DNA of 64,000 nucleotides from Aselliscus stoliczkanus. Its lineage: Eukaryota > Chordata > Mammalia > Chiroptera > Hipposideridae. The stretch is from the NCBI GenBank assembly GCA_033961575.1, contig CM066731.1, forward strand, positions 137,943,001 through 138,007,000, given 5' to 3'. Position 1 is the stretch's first letter, and every line of letters begins with the position of its first letter. The position numbers and the translations under genes were made by a program. Positions 21,496 to 31,857 of this stretch are shown piece by piece. The notes under the pieces are model-generated. The model did no database searches. It saw only the letters and a list, made by a program, of their open reading frames with translations, and was not told where the DNA came from.

Positions 21496-22315
21496 ATACT
21501 ATAAAGTAGTAAGATTAATTTTCCTATATGTCTCATGTTTTATTTATATGACCTTGAATATATAGGTTCTACTTACATGAACACACACATCAAATAAATA
21601 CCACAGTACATGATAATGTATACTCAGAATATGAGTATTGCTGGATTACTACTGTGGATGAAAAAGGAGTTCTATGGAAAGATGACTGAAAGGGTGATCT
21701 GATCTTAAACTCCTAGCTGGGCAGGTCACAGTGGGTCTTCATACTCCAGACCTGTAACTTCTTTAGTGAAAGGTTTCTAACCCGGCCCCTGTCCATACTT
21801 CCTGTGTACCTAGGTTAACAAGCCTTTGAAATGCCAGAGTAACACCCCTCCCAGGCATAACCACCCTCAAGAGAGCAGATCATCTTGTTAACTTTCCTGT
21901 GATAGAATTCCTGCTTTGCTTTCTCTCTTTTTGCCTTTTTTTATTTCCCCCACCTTTTTTTTTTTTAACACAACTAAAATTATGATACCCCTCCCAATGA
22001 ATGGTGTGAGGTATCTGGGTATCTGCAAATCAGATCTTAGGTGACTGTAAAGCAAAGCACTCAAAATTAAGCTTTTGTAGTCTCTCTTTGTAACACCCTT
22101 AACTTTTAATTCCCCACTTTCCAAGCTCTCCCATGAAGATGAACTACCTAGTTAATAAAATAAATGGACTCTAAAATATTCATGGCTTAATGACCTTAAC
22201 AACTAACGAAAAATATTTGCTTAATTCTACCAAATGAACTGACTTTTGATCTAGAAGTGGAGAGAACTGTTTAGGGGAGAATCCTTCCTTGTTCCCTCAA
22301 ATTATACCATATGGG
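21496..22315. other. Unassigned non-coding DNA
   Basis: Nothing recognised; a T tract at 21954-21966 has no element attached. Confidence 0.4.
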
Positions 22316-22440
22316 CCAGAGTGGTTCCCAAACTTTTCTGTGTCTAAAAATCACTGGGATATTTATAAAACATGTAAATTCCTAGACCCCAGAGATTCTA
22401 ATTTATTCTGGGAAGGATCACAAATCTAAACTTTTAATAA
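22316..22440 (+). repeat. MER5-like fragment
   Basis: 'agtggttcccaaacttttct', 'taaaaatcactgggatattt' and 'ctagaccccagagattctaa' follow the MER5-type hAT MITE order. Diverged. Confidence 0.5.
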
Positions 22441-22447
22441 CTATCCC

Positions 22448-22640
22448 AGGTTAATGGTACTCAAACTTTAGTGTACATCAGAATCATCCTAGGGGCTTGT
22501 GAAAACAGTTTTCTAGACTCCACTCCAAGTTTTTTATTCAGTAGGTGTAGAATGGGGCCTGAGAATGTATCTAACAAGATCCCAGGTAATGTTGCTACTG
22601 CTGCTTGGGCACCATACTTTGAGAGCTACTGTCTTAGGTT
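22448..22640 (+). repeat. MER5A-type hAT MITE, nearly complete
   Basis: Opens 'taatggtactcaaactttag', continues 'tgtacatcagaatcatccta', 'ttcagtaggtgtagaatggg', 'gcctgagaatgtatctaaca' and ends 'accatactttgagagctact', so both termini are visible. It directly follows another MER5-like piece. Confidence 0.75.
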
Positions 22641-23095
22641 ATTCTAAAATAACTGTGTCTTGGCACATTTGGGGACATACTGATAAACTAATCATACTTC
22701 TGCAAATCTGTGGGGCAGCCTGTAATAAAAGAGCATAGCTGTGGAAGCATCAATAATTTTCACAAACAATTAATTTTAATAGGGTACTGTTTTAATCTAA
22801 AAAAATCAGTTATAGATGGAAACCAAGGTATGAAAAAAAATGACTTTCTTTGACTTTCAGGTGTACATATCAAAAAACCAACTGAGGCACTAAGAAAATC
22901 ATTGTTTAATGGCTTGGGGTTTCAATTAGATAACTGATTCAGGGGTACAACCTGCTGGATGATTCTGATATTGCAAAGGAAAAAATTGTCATGGAAGTTT
23001 TAGCACTTAATATCTTTTATGTAGTCATTTCCTCCCATGTTTCTTTATAAGTATGGTATGATGGAAATACAAACTTTGGCGGTTCAAAATATTCC
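22641..23095. other. Unassigned AT-rich DNA
   Basis: Nothing recognised; the last ~30 bases may belong to the MIR that resumes after the SINE. Confidence 0.4.
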
Positions 23096-23105
23096 TTTGC
23101 CTTTT

Positions 23106-23509
23106 TTTTTTTTAAAGATTTTATTGGGGAATTGGGGGAGGGGAACAAACAAGTTGCTGTCTTTTTGTTCTTCAGTCTAGTTGCAGAGGACGTTGCTTCA
23201 CTGGCCCATGTTGGTATCATCATTGCACTCTTCCCGGATGAGACAGATCGGTTGCCAGCCTCTGGATGGTCGCTCACCGTGGCTATTGGCAGCTCACGCT
23301 GGCTGCCGGCCACTCACTGTAGCCTATGGCAGCTCACTGCAGCAGGCACTGCCATCTACACCGTCGCCAGGGCTCACACAGCCCAGCTCCAGGTGGAGCT
23401 GTTGTTAGCTGTAGAGGGCAGTGTCACTGGCCCTCATATGTGGGATCCAAACGGGGCTGCTGGCATCCCAAACCAGCTTTTAACCAATGCACCACTGGGC
23501 CGGCCCTCG
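23106..23509 (-). mobile_element. Long tRNA-derived SINE (T+ tail)
   Basis: Reverse copy: tail 'taaagattttattggggaat' at the left, head 'ccactgggccggccc' at the right. A 10-bp target duplication (tttgcctttt) at 23096-23105 and 23510-23519. It probably entered a MIR. The 149-codon plus-strand ORF across it (23132-23581) is a SINE translation that also recurs in the other copies. Confidence 0.92.
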
Positions 23510-23529
23510 TTTGCCTTTTGCCCTTCCTT

Positions 23530-23665
23530 GCTATGTGACCTGGGGCAAGTCACTCAAGCTTCAGGTTCTTACTCTGTATAATGAGGTAACACAATAATTA
23601 CCACCCAGCAGAACTGTTGTGAAAATTAGGGAATAAAACATTTAAACTCCCAGCACAATGTTGGA
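23530..23665 (+). repeat. MIR SINE 3' half
   Basis: 'ctatgtgacctggggcaagt', 'cactcaagcttcaggttctt', 'actgttgtgaaaattaggga' follow forward MIR order. The upstream half is probably on the other side of the SINE, near 23075-23100. Confidence 0.65.
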
Positions 23666-23801
23666 CTTATTGTGGAACCTACTGCCTTTATATACACACA
23701 CATACACACATGTATTATATGTATATATACCCACAAAAGGAAAAGAAAAAAGAAATCTGACCTGCTTTCTACACAAGTTCCCCCAAATTTAATTCTGTTT
23801 T

Positions 23802-23928
23802 TTTGAGTGTTTTTTTTTTTTGTTTTGTTTTTTTGAGGGCAGTGTCACTGGCCCTCATATGTGGGACCCAAACCAGGCCCACTGGCTTCCCAAGTCAGTG
23901 CTTAACCACCGCGCCACTCGGCCGGCCC
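23802..23928 (-). mobile_element. Short SINE (no T+ tail)
   Basis: Reverse copy: T tract, then 'gagggcagtgtcactggccc' through 'cgccactcggccggcc'. The A tail follows CCCTC directly, with none of the long body. Target duplication of 12 bp (taattctgtttt) at 23790-23801 and 23929-23940. Confidence 0.93.
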
Positions 23929-23940
23929 TAATTCTGTTTT

Positions 23941-25374
23941 GAAGCAATATTTACCAGGACGTGTGAGGACTTCATGTGGGTGCTTCTCTGCATTGAATTC
24001 TGACAGTTCTATGTGACAAGGGGAAAGTTCTGGAGTGTCCCAAGTAGTCCAGAGGGTGGGAAAATGAGGTAAGAGGTTAATCAGTTAACAGAGCCAAGGG
24101 TTGGAACTAACAACAAACGGCTCACATTCCTGAATGTACGTTGGAACTTGGCATCAACTTCCAGGCAGCTATCTACAAGGCAATAGCCAGACACCACCAC
24201 ATCCTGCTCATGCATGAACTTCCCAGACTGTTGCCCAAAACCAATCAAAAAGTAGAAGAAAATGTCTCCGTTACGGACTATGTACCTATCCTATAATTGC
24301 CCTTACTTCACCTTTTCCAACCCCCTCTCTCCATCCTTATCTGTAGACAATGGAAATTCTTTCAAAACAACTTAAATCTTTAAAAGAGCCCCGTCAGCTC
24401 CAGGACAGCAGACATGTTTGTCTTTTCCATCTAGCCCTGTTGCTGGTGGTTTAGACTGCATGTCCTAGGACCTTTTTCTGGCTAGCATATAGCTCAATGA
24501 ACAGTTTCTTTCAGAAAAGCTTTTGGATGCAAAATGAATTAGGGAAAACTAGGTACTGGAAGAGTCATATCATTTTTTGCTGGTATTAAAACTTAATGAT
24601 AAAATGAAGCATTCCAGCTAAATAACTTCTTGTAAATAAATTAAATAGGGTCCGTACTCAGTGCCTAGTCAATTAATTCCTTGCTGTTCAAACTAGGAGA
24701 GAACATTTGTAAGCTGGTCCTTACCTAAGATACGCAACAGAAAATGAGAATGCATTAATGTCAAGGCCCAAACTGTGGTGGCTTCAGACCCCAGATATGC
24801 CTAAGTACTTGCATCTTAAGGCTCCCGCAAATCTCCCTTGTGATTCTTGGTGTGCCCACAGTGGTCTCCCATGTGCTTGAGAACAGGTCCACTCGTGTTT
24901 TATGCTGTGGCCTCCTGGTCAAGCTATTCAAAACTGTGATTCAGTGAGCTACAATAGGACCCAGCACAATGTTGGACTTATTATAGAATCCATCTTGGGG
25001 TACATTAAAGCAAGTACTTCAGGAGATTCTGATGGGGGCATCCAAGGGTTACACAACATGGAAAAAAATCCTGCAGTGGGAACATTGCTCCAAGATCAAG
25101 ATCCAGTAGGAATTGGTTTTGCTGCACCTGCTTGCCGTGATTATTGGAATAGAATTGAGAAGTACTTCCACATTCACTGAGAACTCATTGGTTAAGTAGA
25201 ATATCAGTTATGATGGCCAGGGGGCACTGTGGTTCAACTTAAGTGGCATTTTGATCCTAGTGTTGCAAACTACAGTGATTTATGAGGCCCTTGATGCAGT
25301 AAAAGACCATTATTAAAGGTGATACTTTTCCTGTCTCCTTACCTGCTGTCCCAAAATTATAGAGTCAGATTGTT
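23941..25374. other. Unassigned DNA, possible LTR remnant
   Basis: 23990-24540 has LTR-like composition ('gttgcccaaaaccaatcaaa', 'gtacctatcctataattgcc') but no clear ends. 24900-25300 holds a 92-codon ORF with no recognised domain, and a 23-bp sequence also present at 23649 (see findings). No gene can be supported. Confidence 0.35.
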
Positions 25375-25442
25375 TAAGTGAGCTCAGGGTCCAGCACAGA
25401 GTGTTGCACAAAGAAGGCATTCAATAAATATGAGTGCAACAA
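25375..25442 (+). repeat. L2 LINE 3' end
   Basis: 'gggtccagcacagagtgttg' followed by 'ggcattcaataaatatgagt' matches the L2 terminus. Confidence 0.6.
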
Positions 25443-25962
25443 AATCCATGTGATGTATTACCAGTTACATCAAAGATTGGGGTTTAACTGAAAGATATAT
25501 TTACTTGGTTTTGTATTCATGATCAAGCAGTCATTCCGTAAGTATTGGGTGTCTATCCAATGTAGCTCTTCTCCAGGTAACTCAAGACTAGAGTTTGAGT
25601 CCTGGTGTGCCAGAAAAGACTAGCTGCATTTTCAGAATATAGCTATGGCTCCACACCATTCACTTATGGCACCTTGTCAAAAATCACATTCCGACAACGT
25701 TCCTAACATAGAGTTAGACTAGGGCTTTGGCAAGTTTCACATGCAGAAGAAAGTAATTAGGACTTGATGTTTTGCATAAGTATATAGAGATTAGACAGGT
25801 TCTGTCATTAATGGCTAAGTGTTAGAGAACAGTGTTAGTAGGATATGTTTGTACCTTGAGCCATAATGGCTAGTGCTCTTAAAGTGAAATGAATTTGCTT
25901 ACTCAGGTCACATAATAGTTCCCTCTTACTCATCATCAGTAAAAACAAATTGCTTCACTTTT

Positions 25963-26139
25963 TTATTTTTATTATTATTATTAGTTTCAGGTGTACAAAA
26001 CAATGCAATGTTATCCTTTTTCACCCCTTACAAAGTGACAACCCCCTTCCCCTCATCCACTGCCCCCCACCCCGGATATCATACATATCTATTACAATTT
26101 CATTAACTCTATTCCCACCCTATCCTCTACATCCCATGA
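25963..26139 (-). mobile_element. 5'-truncated L1 3' end
   Basis: Reverse L1 3'UTR: '(tta)n' tail remnant, then 'gtttcaggtgtacaaaacaa' and 'tacatatctattacaatttc'. Only ~177 bp long. A perfect 16-bp target duplication (aaattgcttcactttt) at 25947-25962 and 26140-26155 proves insertion in this truncated form. Confidence 0.92.
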
Positions 26140-26155
26140 AAATTGCTTCACTTTT

Positions 26156-26910
26156 GATTGTTCTGTAAAATCTGTAGGTGGTATATGACAGTGCCTTGTC
26201 TTCCAGCATCATAATGATACAAAATTATTAACATTTATTTTCTTTCTTAAATCAGGAATCTGTGAGATTAATATGACCCAGATAAATCCTGACTTGGGTT
26301 CCCCAAGAACCCATTTGGAAAAATGTTAGCCTAGAAAAATTAAGAATGAGTGAAAAAAAAAATAGTATGGTGAAAAAAGAATGGTTTTAATCTATTTTAA
26401 AAAGAGTTTGATAAACTTTCACCATATTCTCCTATTTACTGTCCATTTTAAGCCACTATGAATTTTGTTGTCTGCTAAAATAGATCATTGTTAAAAAAAG
26501 ACATATAATTACAGAGGTATTATTTTTAGAATGTTTGCTTTTAAGAGAAAATACTCAGAATCTTGTTTGCAGCCATAGAAATAGAAAGTTATTTTTACTA
26601 AGCCTAGCATGAGAATTATGCTAGTCTAGATTCTTCCTATGCCATCTAGTGGGAGACTAAATGGTTTTATCTGAGTTTTGTGCAGATTATTTACCATCAA
26701 TTTTTCCAACTTTGCACTTGTAGCAAATCAATTACATTATACCTAGTAAGTAGTGCATGCCAAATTACAGGTCAAAAAAAAAACTAACTAAAAAAGATAA
26801 AACAAAGTATAAACTCTGCCTTATGTTACAAATAACTTTATGACAGAATATGCTCAACTTCCCAGCTCACGTAATTAATGACACCTATGAGAGACTTCAT
26901 GGTTAAAATA
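26156..26910. other. Unassigned AT-rich DNA
   Basis: No repeat or coding sequence recognised. Confidence 0.45.
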
Positions 26911-26923
26911 TGGGTCATTACTG

Positions 26924-27087
26924 GGGCCGGCTCAAGAGTGCGAGCTCTGAGGAACAGGGTGGCCGGCTCGATTCCCGGCCTGAGCTGAGCTCGATTCCTG
27001 GCCCGAGCTGAGTTGCTGCTGAGCTGGCAGGATGGCTCAGCTGAAAAAAAAAAACACACTCAAAAAAAAAAACCAAAAAAAAAAACC
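26924..27087 (+). mobile_element. Ves-like SINE with internal duplication
   Basis: Head 'gggccggctcaagagtgcga', B-box-like 'gctcgattcc' at 26967-26976 and again near 26990 because ~23 bp are duplicated in tandem. Tail is A-rich with C interruptions. Target duplication of 13 bp with one mismatch ('tggg' t/c 'cattactg') at 26911-26923 and 27088-27100. Confidence 0.88.
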
Positions 27088-27284
27088 TGGGCCATTACTG
27101 CTGTTGGTAAATCATTATATTACGGTATGATACACAGAATTCTTGGATTTAAACAGAATACAATGTCTTTCACATGCTGTTTCCTGGCTTTCTTCTCTGC
27201 ATGACGAAATCTTAGTCATTTTTCCAGAGTCCTCTGATGTCATGTCCTTTGTGAAACGTGCCTTTTGTCACTGTCTGCCTATAT

Positions 27285-27308
27285 ACAACACGCACACACA
27301 CGCACACA

Positions 27309-27352
<44 letters not shown>

Positions 27353-27353
27353 G
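27285..27353. repeat. (CA)n microsatellite
   Basis: About 33 CA units with a few CG and TA interruptions. The HTHTHT reading frame through it is an artefact. Confidence 0.96.
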
Positions 27354-27414
27354 GACTAATTGGTCCCTCCTTGCTGCATATGTAGTGCTTTGTTCTCACA
27401 CTTAAGTTACCACA

Positions 27415-27512
27415 TCAACTTCTATCATGGTCTTCACAGATAGAGCTGCTTGAGGACAAGGGCTGTATCCTCTTCATCTTTGGATTAGACACCATGAATG
27501 AATGAATAAACA
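27415..27512 (+). repeat. L2 LINE 3' end
   Basis: 'gagctgcttgaggacaaggg', 'ctgtatcctcttcatctttg' and the terminal 'atgaatgaatgaataaa' match the L2 3' end and its simple tail. Confidence 0.6.
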
Positions 27513-28468
27513 GAAGTCTTTATAGAGTCATCACTACAGCTCACTTCTCTCACTCAGTTGGTTTTAGAAGCCGCTTATATCCAATTCCCAGTGACTGGGC
27601 TGGAAATAGATGGAGAATTATAGAGTACGTGTATGTGTGAAGGAAGGAGACAAGGCATGAGTGGGAGAGTGGAACGTAACAGATCAGCAGGAATAGCTTT
27701 CCAAAGGATATATAGCAAGCTTCCCTCTTCTATACCTTCTCCCTTTGCCCTCAGTCCCCTTCTCCACTGAGACTAAAGAGATAAAAAACTGAAGAGACAA
27801 ACTATCTCGCAGCTGAGGACTTGGCTTAGTTCCACTTGTGCATGCTAATGGATGACAGGGATGGTCACAGAGGACTCAAGTGCTAACGCTGACAGTTCAG
27901 TTGGAAGTGAAGGAAAAAAAAAAGTATAGGACTTCCCTTAAACCGTAATGTACATTCATATGCAAATCCTGTCGTGGAGTCCAGATCCAGGTACCTGACC
28001 TTTCTGAGGATTCCCTTTCACTGACGCCAGGAAGACACTATGGCTCCTCCCATGGTCATGTTCTAAAAGAAATGGCCACCACTCCTGGGCGCATGGGGAG
28101 AGCCATCATCCACTGACCACTGCAGCCTGACAGAGCACTTCATCTCGAGCCCCCACAACACTGACAGTGTTGTCTAGTCCTGTTGGAGAACATTTTGAAT
28201 CATTGTTCCATGTGTATTGGGTGTCCCTGATTGGACTGAAAAACCCCTTGAGGATAAGGGCCATTGTATCTAAAACTTCCCTCCTGAGGGTCTAGAAGAA
28301 TAAAATAAGGGGCTTAAACTAAAACCTTGATATATATTCTGATTCTTTGGTCAACTGAAAAATAAATAGTCAATTATCTTTTTTCCCCTTGTTTCACATC
28401 TACCCTCATATCTCTCTTTCATCCATATTACCTCTCTTTCTATACCATGTCCCTCGTTCTCAGGGAAC
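27513..28468. other. Unassigned non-coding DNA
   Basis: No gene or repeat I can name. 28225-28300 ('aaccccttgaggataagggc') may be a further L2 trace. Confidence 0.4.
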
Positions 28469-28470
28469 TA

Positions 28471-28549
28471 TTGGGTTGTCGGAAAAGTCATGACGCATTT
28501 TTGCAATGAAAAACAGAAAAAAAATGTCATGACTTTTCTGACAACCCAA
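28471..28549. mobile_element. Mariner MITE (79 bp)
   Basis: Two 24-bp terminal inverted repeats (28471-28494 and 28526-28549) match at 23 of 24 positions, separated by a 31-bp A-rich spacer, and are flanked by TA dinucleotides at 28469-28470 and 28550-28551. TA duplication is the mark of Tc1/mariner transposition. The repeat starts 'ttgggttgtcggaaaagtca' and matches the end of the mariner at 36787 at 22 of 24 positions. Size and layout resemble human MADE1, but the sequence differs. Confidence 0.93.
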
Positions 28550-28703
28550 TATCTTTCAAAGGTTCTAATTATCCAGCTCTGTCAGAGGTACAGTGGTAAG
28601 TGAAGCCCAGTGCAGAATTAAGGAAACAGGCAGAACCTGCCCTGGAGACACAGTGACACTGAGTGGACCCATATTTAGAGGACACAGAGGAAAGGAAGCA
28701 ATG

Positions 28704-28732
28704 TGGTTATGACATAAAGTATGTCATAACCA
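28704..28732. repeat. Perfect 13-bp inverted repeat
   Basis: Left arm 28704-28716 (tggttatgacata), 3-base loop aag, right arm 28720-28732. The arms are perfectly complementary. It is not bounded by TA or by any repeat I recognise. Confidence 0.9.
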
Positions 28733-29129
28733 TATTTGAAATCAAGGTCAGCCCAGAATGAACAGAAACTTGATCATTAACACTGTTGCCTTTATTTCCT
28801 AATTGCAATCATGAAAGACGTTATCCTTCTCTCTGTGTTCTGGTTAAGAAAGAGAAAAGCAACTTAAATCCATTTGAGGTTAGAATGACCATTTTTCGTG
28901 TTTATAAGTTTCATTTTATTAAGTTGTCACTTGCTCAGGCTGAGAGAGGATAAGCCAAGTTTTTCTTTGAGTCAACCTGTGAAGTACATTTGGGGTTTGC
29001 AGCATATGGATAAGGCCACAGGTGATGACTAATGTGGACTAAGGGCCAAGGTAAATTGAGCTGACGGGGAGAACTCAAGCAGCAGAGGACTGTGAGAGTT
29101 CTGGTCTTCATCTCAGAAGATGGCATTGC

Positions 29130-30020
29130 TGTTTCTTCAGTGAGTTTAAGCTGTAAACCTTGCAGTCCTTGGCTCCTCCCTCCTATCACACCCAACATCT
29201 ATCTAATCCATCCACACATCTAGCTGGTTTCAGGGAAAATTCTTTCTAAGTTCATGAGAAACTTTCTAAAACATATATTTGATGAGGTCACTCCACTTCT
29301 TAAAATTCTTCCTTTGGCTTTAGAGATAAAATCCAATTTTTTTTTTGCATGGAACACAGGTTCACCCTTTGGCCCTGTCTACTTCTCCAACCTCTGACCT
29401 CCCTGCACTATATGTACCCTAATTCCAGCTACCACCATCCTTACCTTCATCCTTGTCACCAAACTAGCTGCCTAAGTACTGGGTATGGCTATGTGCTAGA
29501 TACTGCATTGAGCCTTTTACATACTAACAGTCCCATAAGGTGAGGCTTATGGATGAGGAAACTCAAACTCAGAGAAACCCAACAGTTCATTTCCATGCAC
29601 ACGGCTAATAAGCAGAGGTGCCAGAATCTGCTATCAAAGCATAATCATGAGGCTACCTGCCTCCCTACTGCACTGCTTGCAGTTTTTTTAGCCAGATATG
29701 CTTTTTTCAGGTTTCTGTACCTTGCATAAACTGCCATCTCCAACTTTTAACCCTTTTCCACCTAGATAATGCCTTCTCGTCCTTTAGAACAAAGCTCAAG
29801 TTTGCAGTTTAGTGTAACTGTGTCCAGGGCACTGAACATTGGCCTCAGTCATGGGATCTACCTCGCTGAACTGCAGTTACCTTCTTACATACCAAGTCTC
29901 CCCTCCTCCTCCTTCCCTCCATTCTCAGTGCCTCACGGAGGGCAACTGTGTCTTATTCACCTCCATACCCCTCCTCCCCACTCTCTAGCACAGCATTTGG
30001 AAAAACCAAAAACACCAAAG
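29130..30020 (+). repeat. L2 LINE, split by a MIR
   Basis: L2 order is kept over almost 0.9 kb: 'tggctcctccctcctatcac', 'gaggtcactccacttcttaa', 'ccaacctctgacctccctgc', then after the MIR 'aatgccttctcgtcctttag', 'tcagtgcctcacggagggca', 'actgtgtcttattcacctcc' and the terminal 'tctctagcacagcatttgga'. This is one of the longest L2 copies here. It is non-coding now. Confidence 0.7.
29475..29650 (-). repeat. MIR SINE nested in L2
   Basis: Reverse MIR: 'tatgtgctagatactgcatt', 'gatgaggaaactcaaactca', 'cggctaataagcagaggtgc'. L2 sequence continues on both sides, so the MIR entered the L2. Confidence 0.65.
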
Positions 30021-30049
30021 TATATCTAGTATCTCCACTTCACATCACT

Positions 30050-30830
30050 GCAGTACCACCAAACTAACCTACGCCATCATCAGTCCTATTAGAACTACCT
30101 AACTGGTCTCCCTGTTCCCACCTCTGCTGCTGCCCACTACCACCTCCAGGCTGTTCTCCACACAGCCGCGAACGTGATCTTGGCAAAGCGCAAGTCAAGT
30201 GACTTATATCATTTAAGGCAACGGCAGCTACTATAACAAGGAAAGCCCCAAAATTGAGTAATATGAATTTGATTTCTTATTCACCTAAGAGTCGCTTATA
30301 GGGTTTTCTTGTCAGTGTCAGGATGCAACAGGGCAAAGCCCAGTTATCTTCGACATCCATCTAGCTGGTAGAAGGAGGAAGAGACAGTGAAGGGGGCACA
30401 TCTACCCTTCTGATACGTTTGCCCACGAGTGAAGCATAAGTCACTCTAGGTCACATTCCAATAGCAAGAATTCATTCACGGCTTCTCTCAATGCAAGGAG
30501 ATGCCCTGGCTGGTCAGCTGCTTCCCTGCAACAACTCCACAATGCTCCAACTCTTTAGTGGGCAGCAGCCATCTGTTAAAATGTAGGGCAGGGCTTATTA
30601 TCCATGCGCTTAGAGCTGTCCCAGAGCTTCCTGTCTAACTAAGTGAAATATCCAAAGCCTCTGGATCCTCATCATCTGGCTCCCTCAATCTGTCTGCTCT
30701 CACTGTGCTCCGGCCTTACTGGCCTTCATTCTGATCTTTGCTTATTCCCATCTTAGCAGTTGCTGTTCTCTCTGCTAAGAATATTCCTTTACTAGATCTT
30801 CACATGACTGATTCTTTTTCGTCATTTAAG
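30050..30830 (+). repeat. Second L2 LINE, split by an ancient repeat
   Basis: 'actggtctccctgttcccac', 'caggctgttctccacacagc' (to about 30205) and 'ctggatcctcatcatctggc', 'gctccggccttactggcctt', 'gcagttgctgttctctctgc' (30640-30830) are L2 segments in order. The middle (about 30210-30640, 'ggcaacggcagctactataa' onward) is another ancient mammalian repeat that I cannot name. Confidence 0.6.
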
Positions 30831-30910
30831 TAGATATGGGTGGATCCCAGGAATCTGCACTTTAAACAGGCACCCCACGTGACCCACATGCCTATCCTCT
30901 GAGAAACACT
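30818..30910 (+). repeat. MER5-like fragment
   Basis: 'gtggatcccaggaatctgca', 'ctttaaacaggcacccca' and 'cctctgagaaacactgg' look like the end of a MER5/MER-type hAT MITE. Weak. Confidence 0.4.
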
Positions 30911-30911
30911 G

Positions 30912-31140
30912 GCACAGTGGTTAAGGGCATGGACTCAGGTCAGACACCTGGGTTAAAACACTACTAATACCTTTATCAAGTCCATAACCTTGAACAATTT
31001 ACTTGCCCTCTCTAAGGCTCAATTTACTCATCCATGTAATGGGGATAATAACAGCAACCACTTCATATGGTTGCTATAAGTTAATCGAGGCCAAATTAAA
31101 TGCAGACTGTAGGGTATGGCACACAGTAAGTGACACAAAG
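30912..31140 (+). repeat. MIR SINE, nearly full length
   Basis: Forward MIR with tRNA-like start ('cagtggttaagggcatggac'), 'gttaaaacactactaatacc', 'tctaaggctcaatttactca', 'taatggggataataacagca' and the 3' end 'ggcacacagtaagtgacac'. Confidence 0.82.
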
Positions 31141-31334
31141 AGTCAGCCATAGATGCATCATGCAGCTTTAGAAAAAGCAGGGATGAAAGTGGACAAAAGC
31201 ATTTGTGAGCAAGTGAAGCTTGCATGAGGAAGGGTTGTGACTTCTGGAAAAGAGTTTGGATGTGTTTCATGGAGTTGTGGAAGGCCACCACAGAGTCTGA
31301 AGGAGTACAGTGACATGTCAGATAAGTAGTTTTA

Positions 31335-31470
31335 TTTTTATTTATTTATTTATTTTAATTTTTTTTTTTTTTTTTTGAGGGCAGTGTCACTGGCCCTCAT
31401 ATGTGGGACCGAACCAGGGCCGCTGGCTTTCCAAGCCAGCACTTAACCACCATGCCACTCGGCCAGCCCC
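31335..31470 (-). mobile_element. Short SINE (no T+ tail)
   Basis: Reverse copy with a T-rich and TTTA-expanded tail, then 'gagggcagtgtcactggccc' to 'gccactcggccagcccc'. Perfect 15-bp target duplication (agataagtagtttta) at 31320-31334 and 31471-31485. Confidence 0.93.
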
Positions 31471-31731
31471 AGATAAGTAGTTTTAGATGTCCATGTTTAC
31501 AGTCACTCTGAGTAGTGATTAAAGAAGATTACATCTAGAGGCGAAAGCCTGACAAACCTTGTTCCAATACCCCAAATGGAAAAAGATTCAGTTGTATGGA
31601 CTGAACAGAGAAATGGGTTAGAGGGAGAAAGCAGAAAGCAGCAGTAAAAGAGTTCAGCAACATGAAAACTGACTGAGGAGAAAAGACTGAAGGGAAATGT
31701 GTGTTATCTAAATAAGAGCAGGGTCTAATCT

Positions 31732-31841
31732 TTTTTTTTTTTTTTTTGAGGGCAGTGTCACTGGCCCTCATATGTGGGACCCGAACCAGGGCCGCTGGCT
31801 TCCCAAGCCAGCGCTTAACCACCACGCCACTCGGCTGGCCC
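31732..31841 (-). mobile_element. Short SINE (no T+ tail)
   Basis: Reverse copy only 260 bp from the previous one: 16-T tail, 'gagggcagtgtcactggccc', head 'cgccactcggctggccc'. Perfect 16-bp target duplication (gagcagggtctaatct) at 31716-31731 and 31842-31857. Confidence 0.95.
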
Positions 31842-31857
31842 GAGCAGGGTCTAATCT

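Noticed and set aside
23132..23581. 149-codon ORF, and similar 76-139-codon ORFs at 12213, 20412, 21026, 57854, 62782 and 62901
   Set aside because: The same peptide runs (for example QLQVELLLAVEGSVTG) recur wherever a long SINE lies, on either strand. They are SINE translations, not genes.
24902..25180. 92-codon ORF that looked gene-like in composition
   Set aside because: I could not recognise a family, and there is no exon structure or poly(A) tail. Kept only as unassigned DNA.
28471..28549. microRNA hairpin
   Set aside because: TA-flanked terminal repeats matching a nearby mariner explain it as a MITE. A small RNA from it is possible but not shown.
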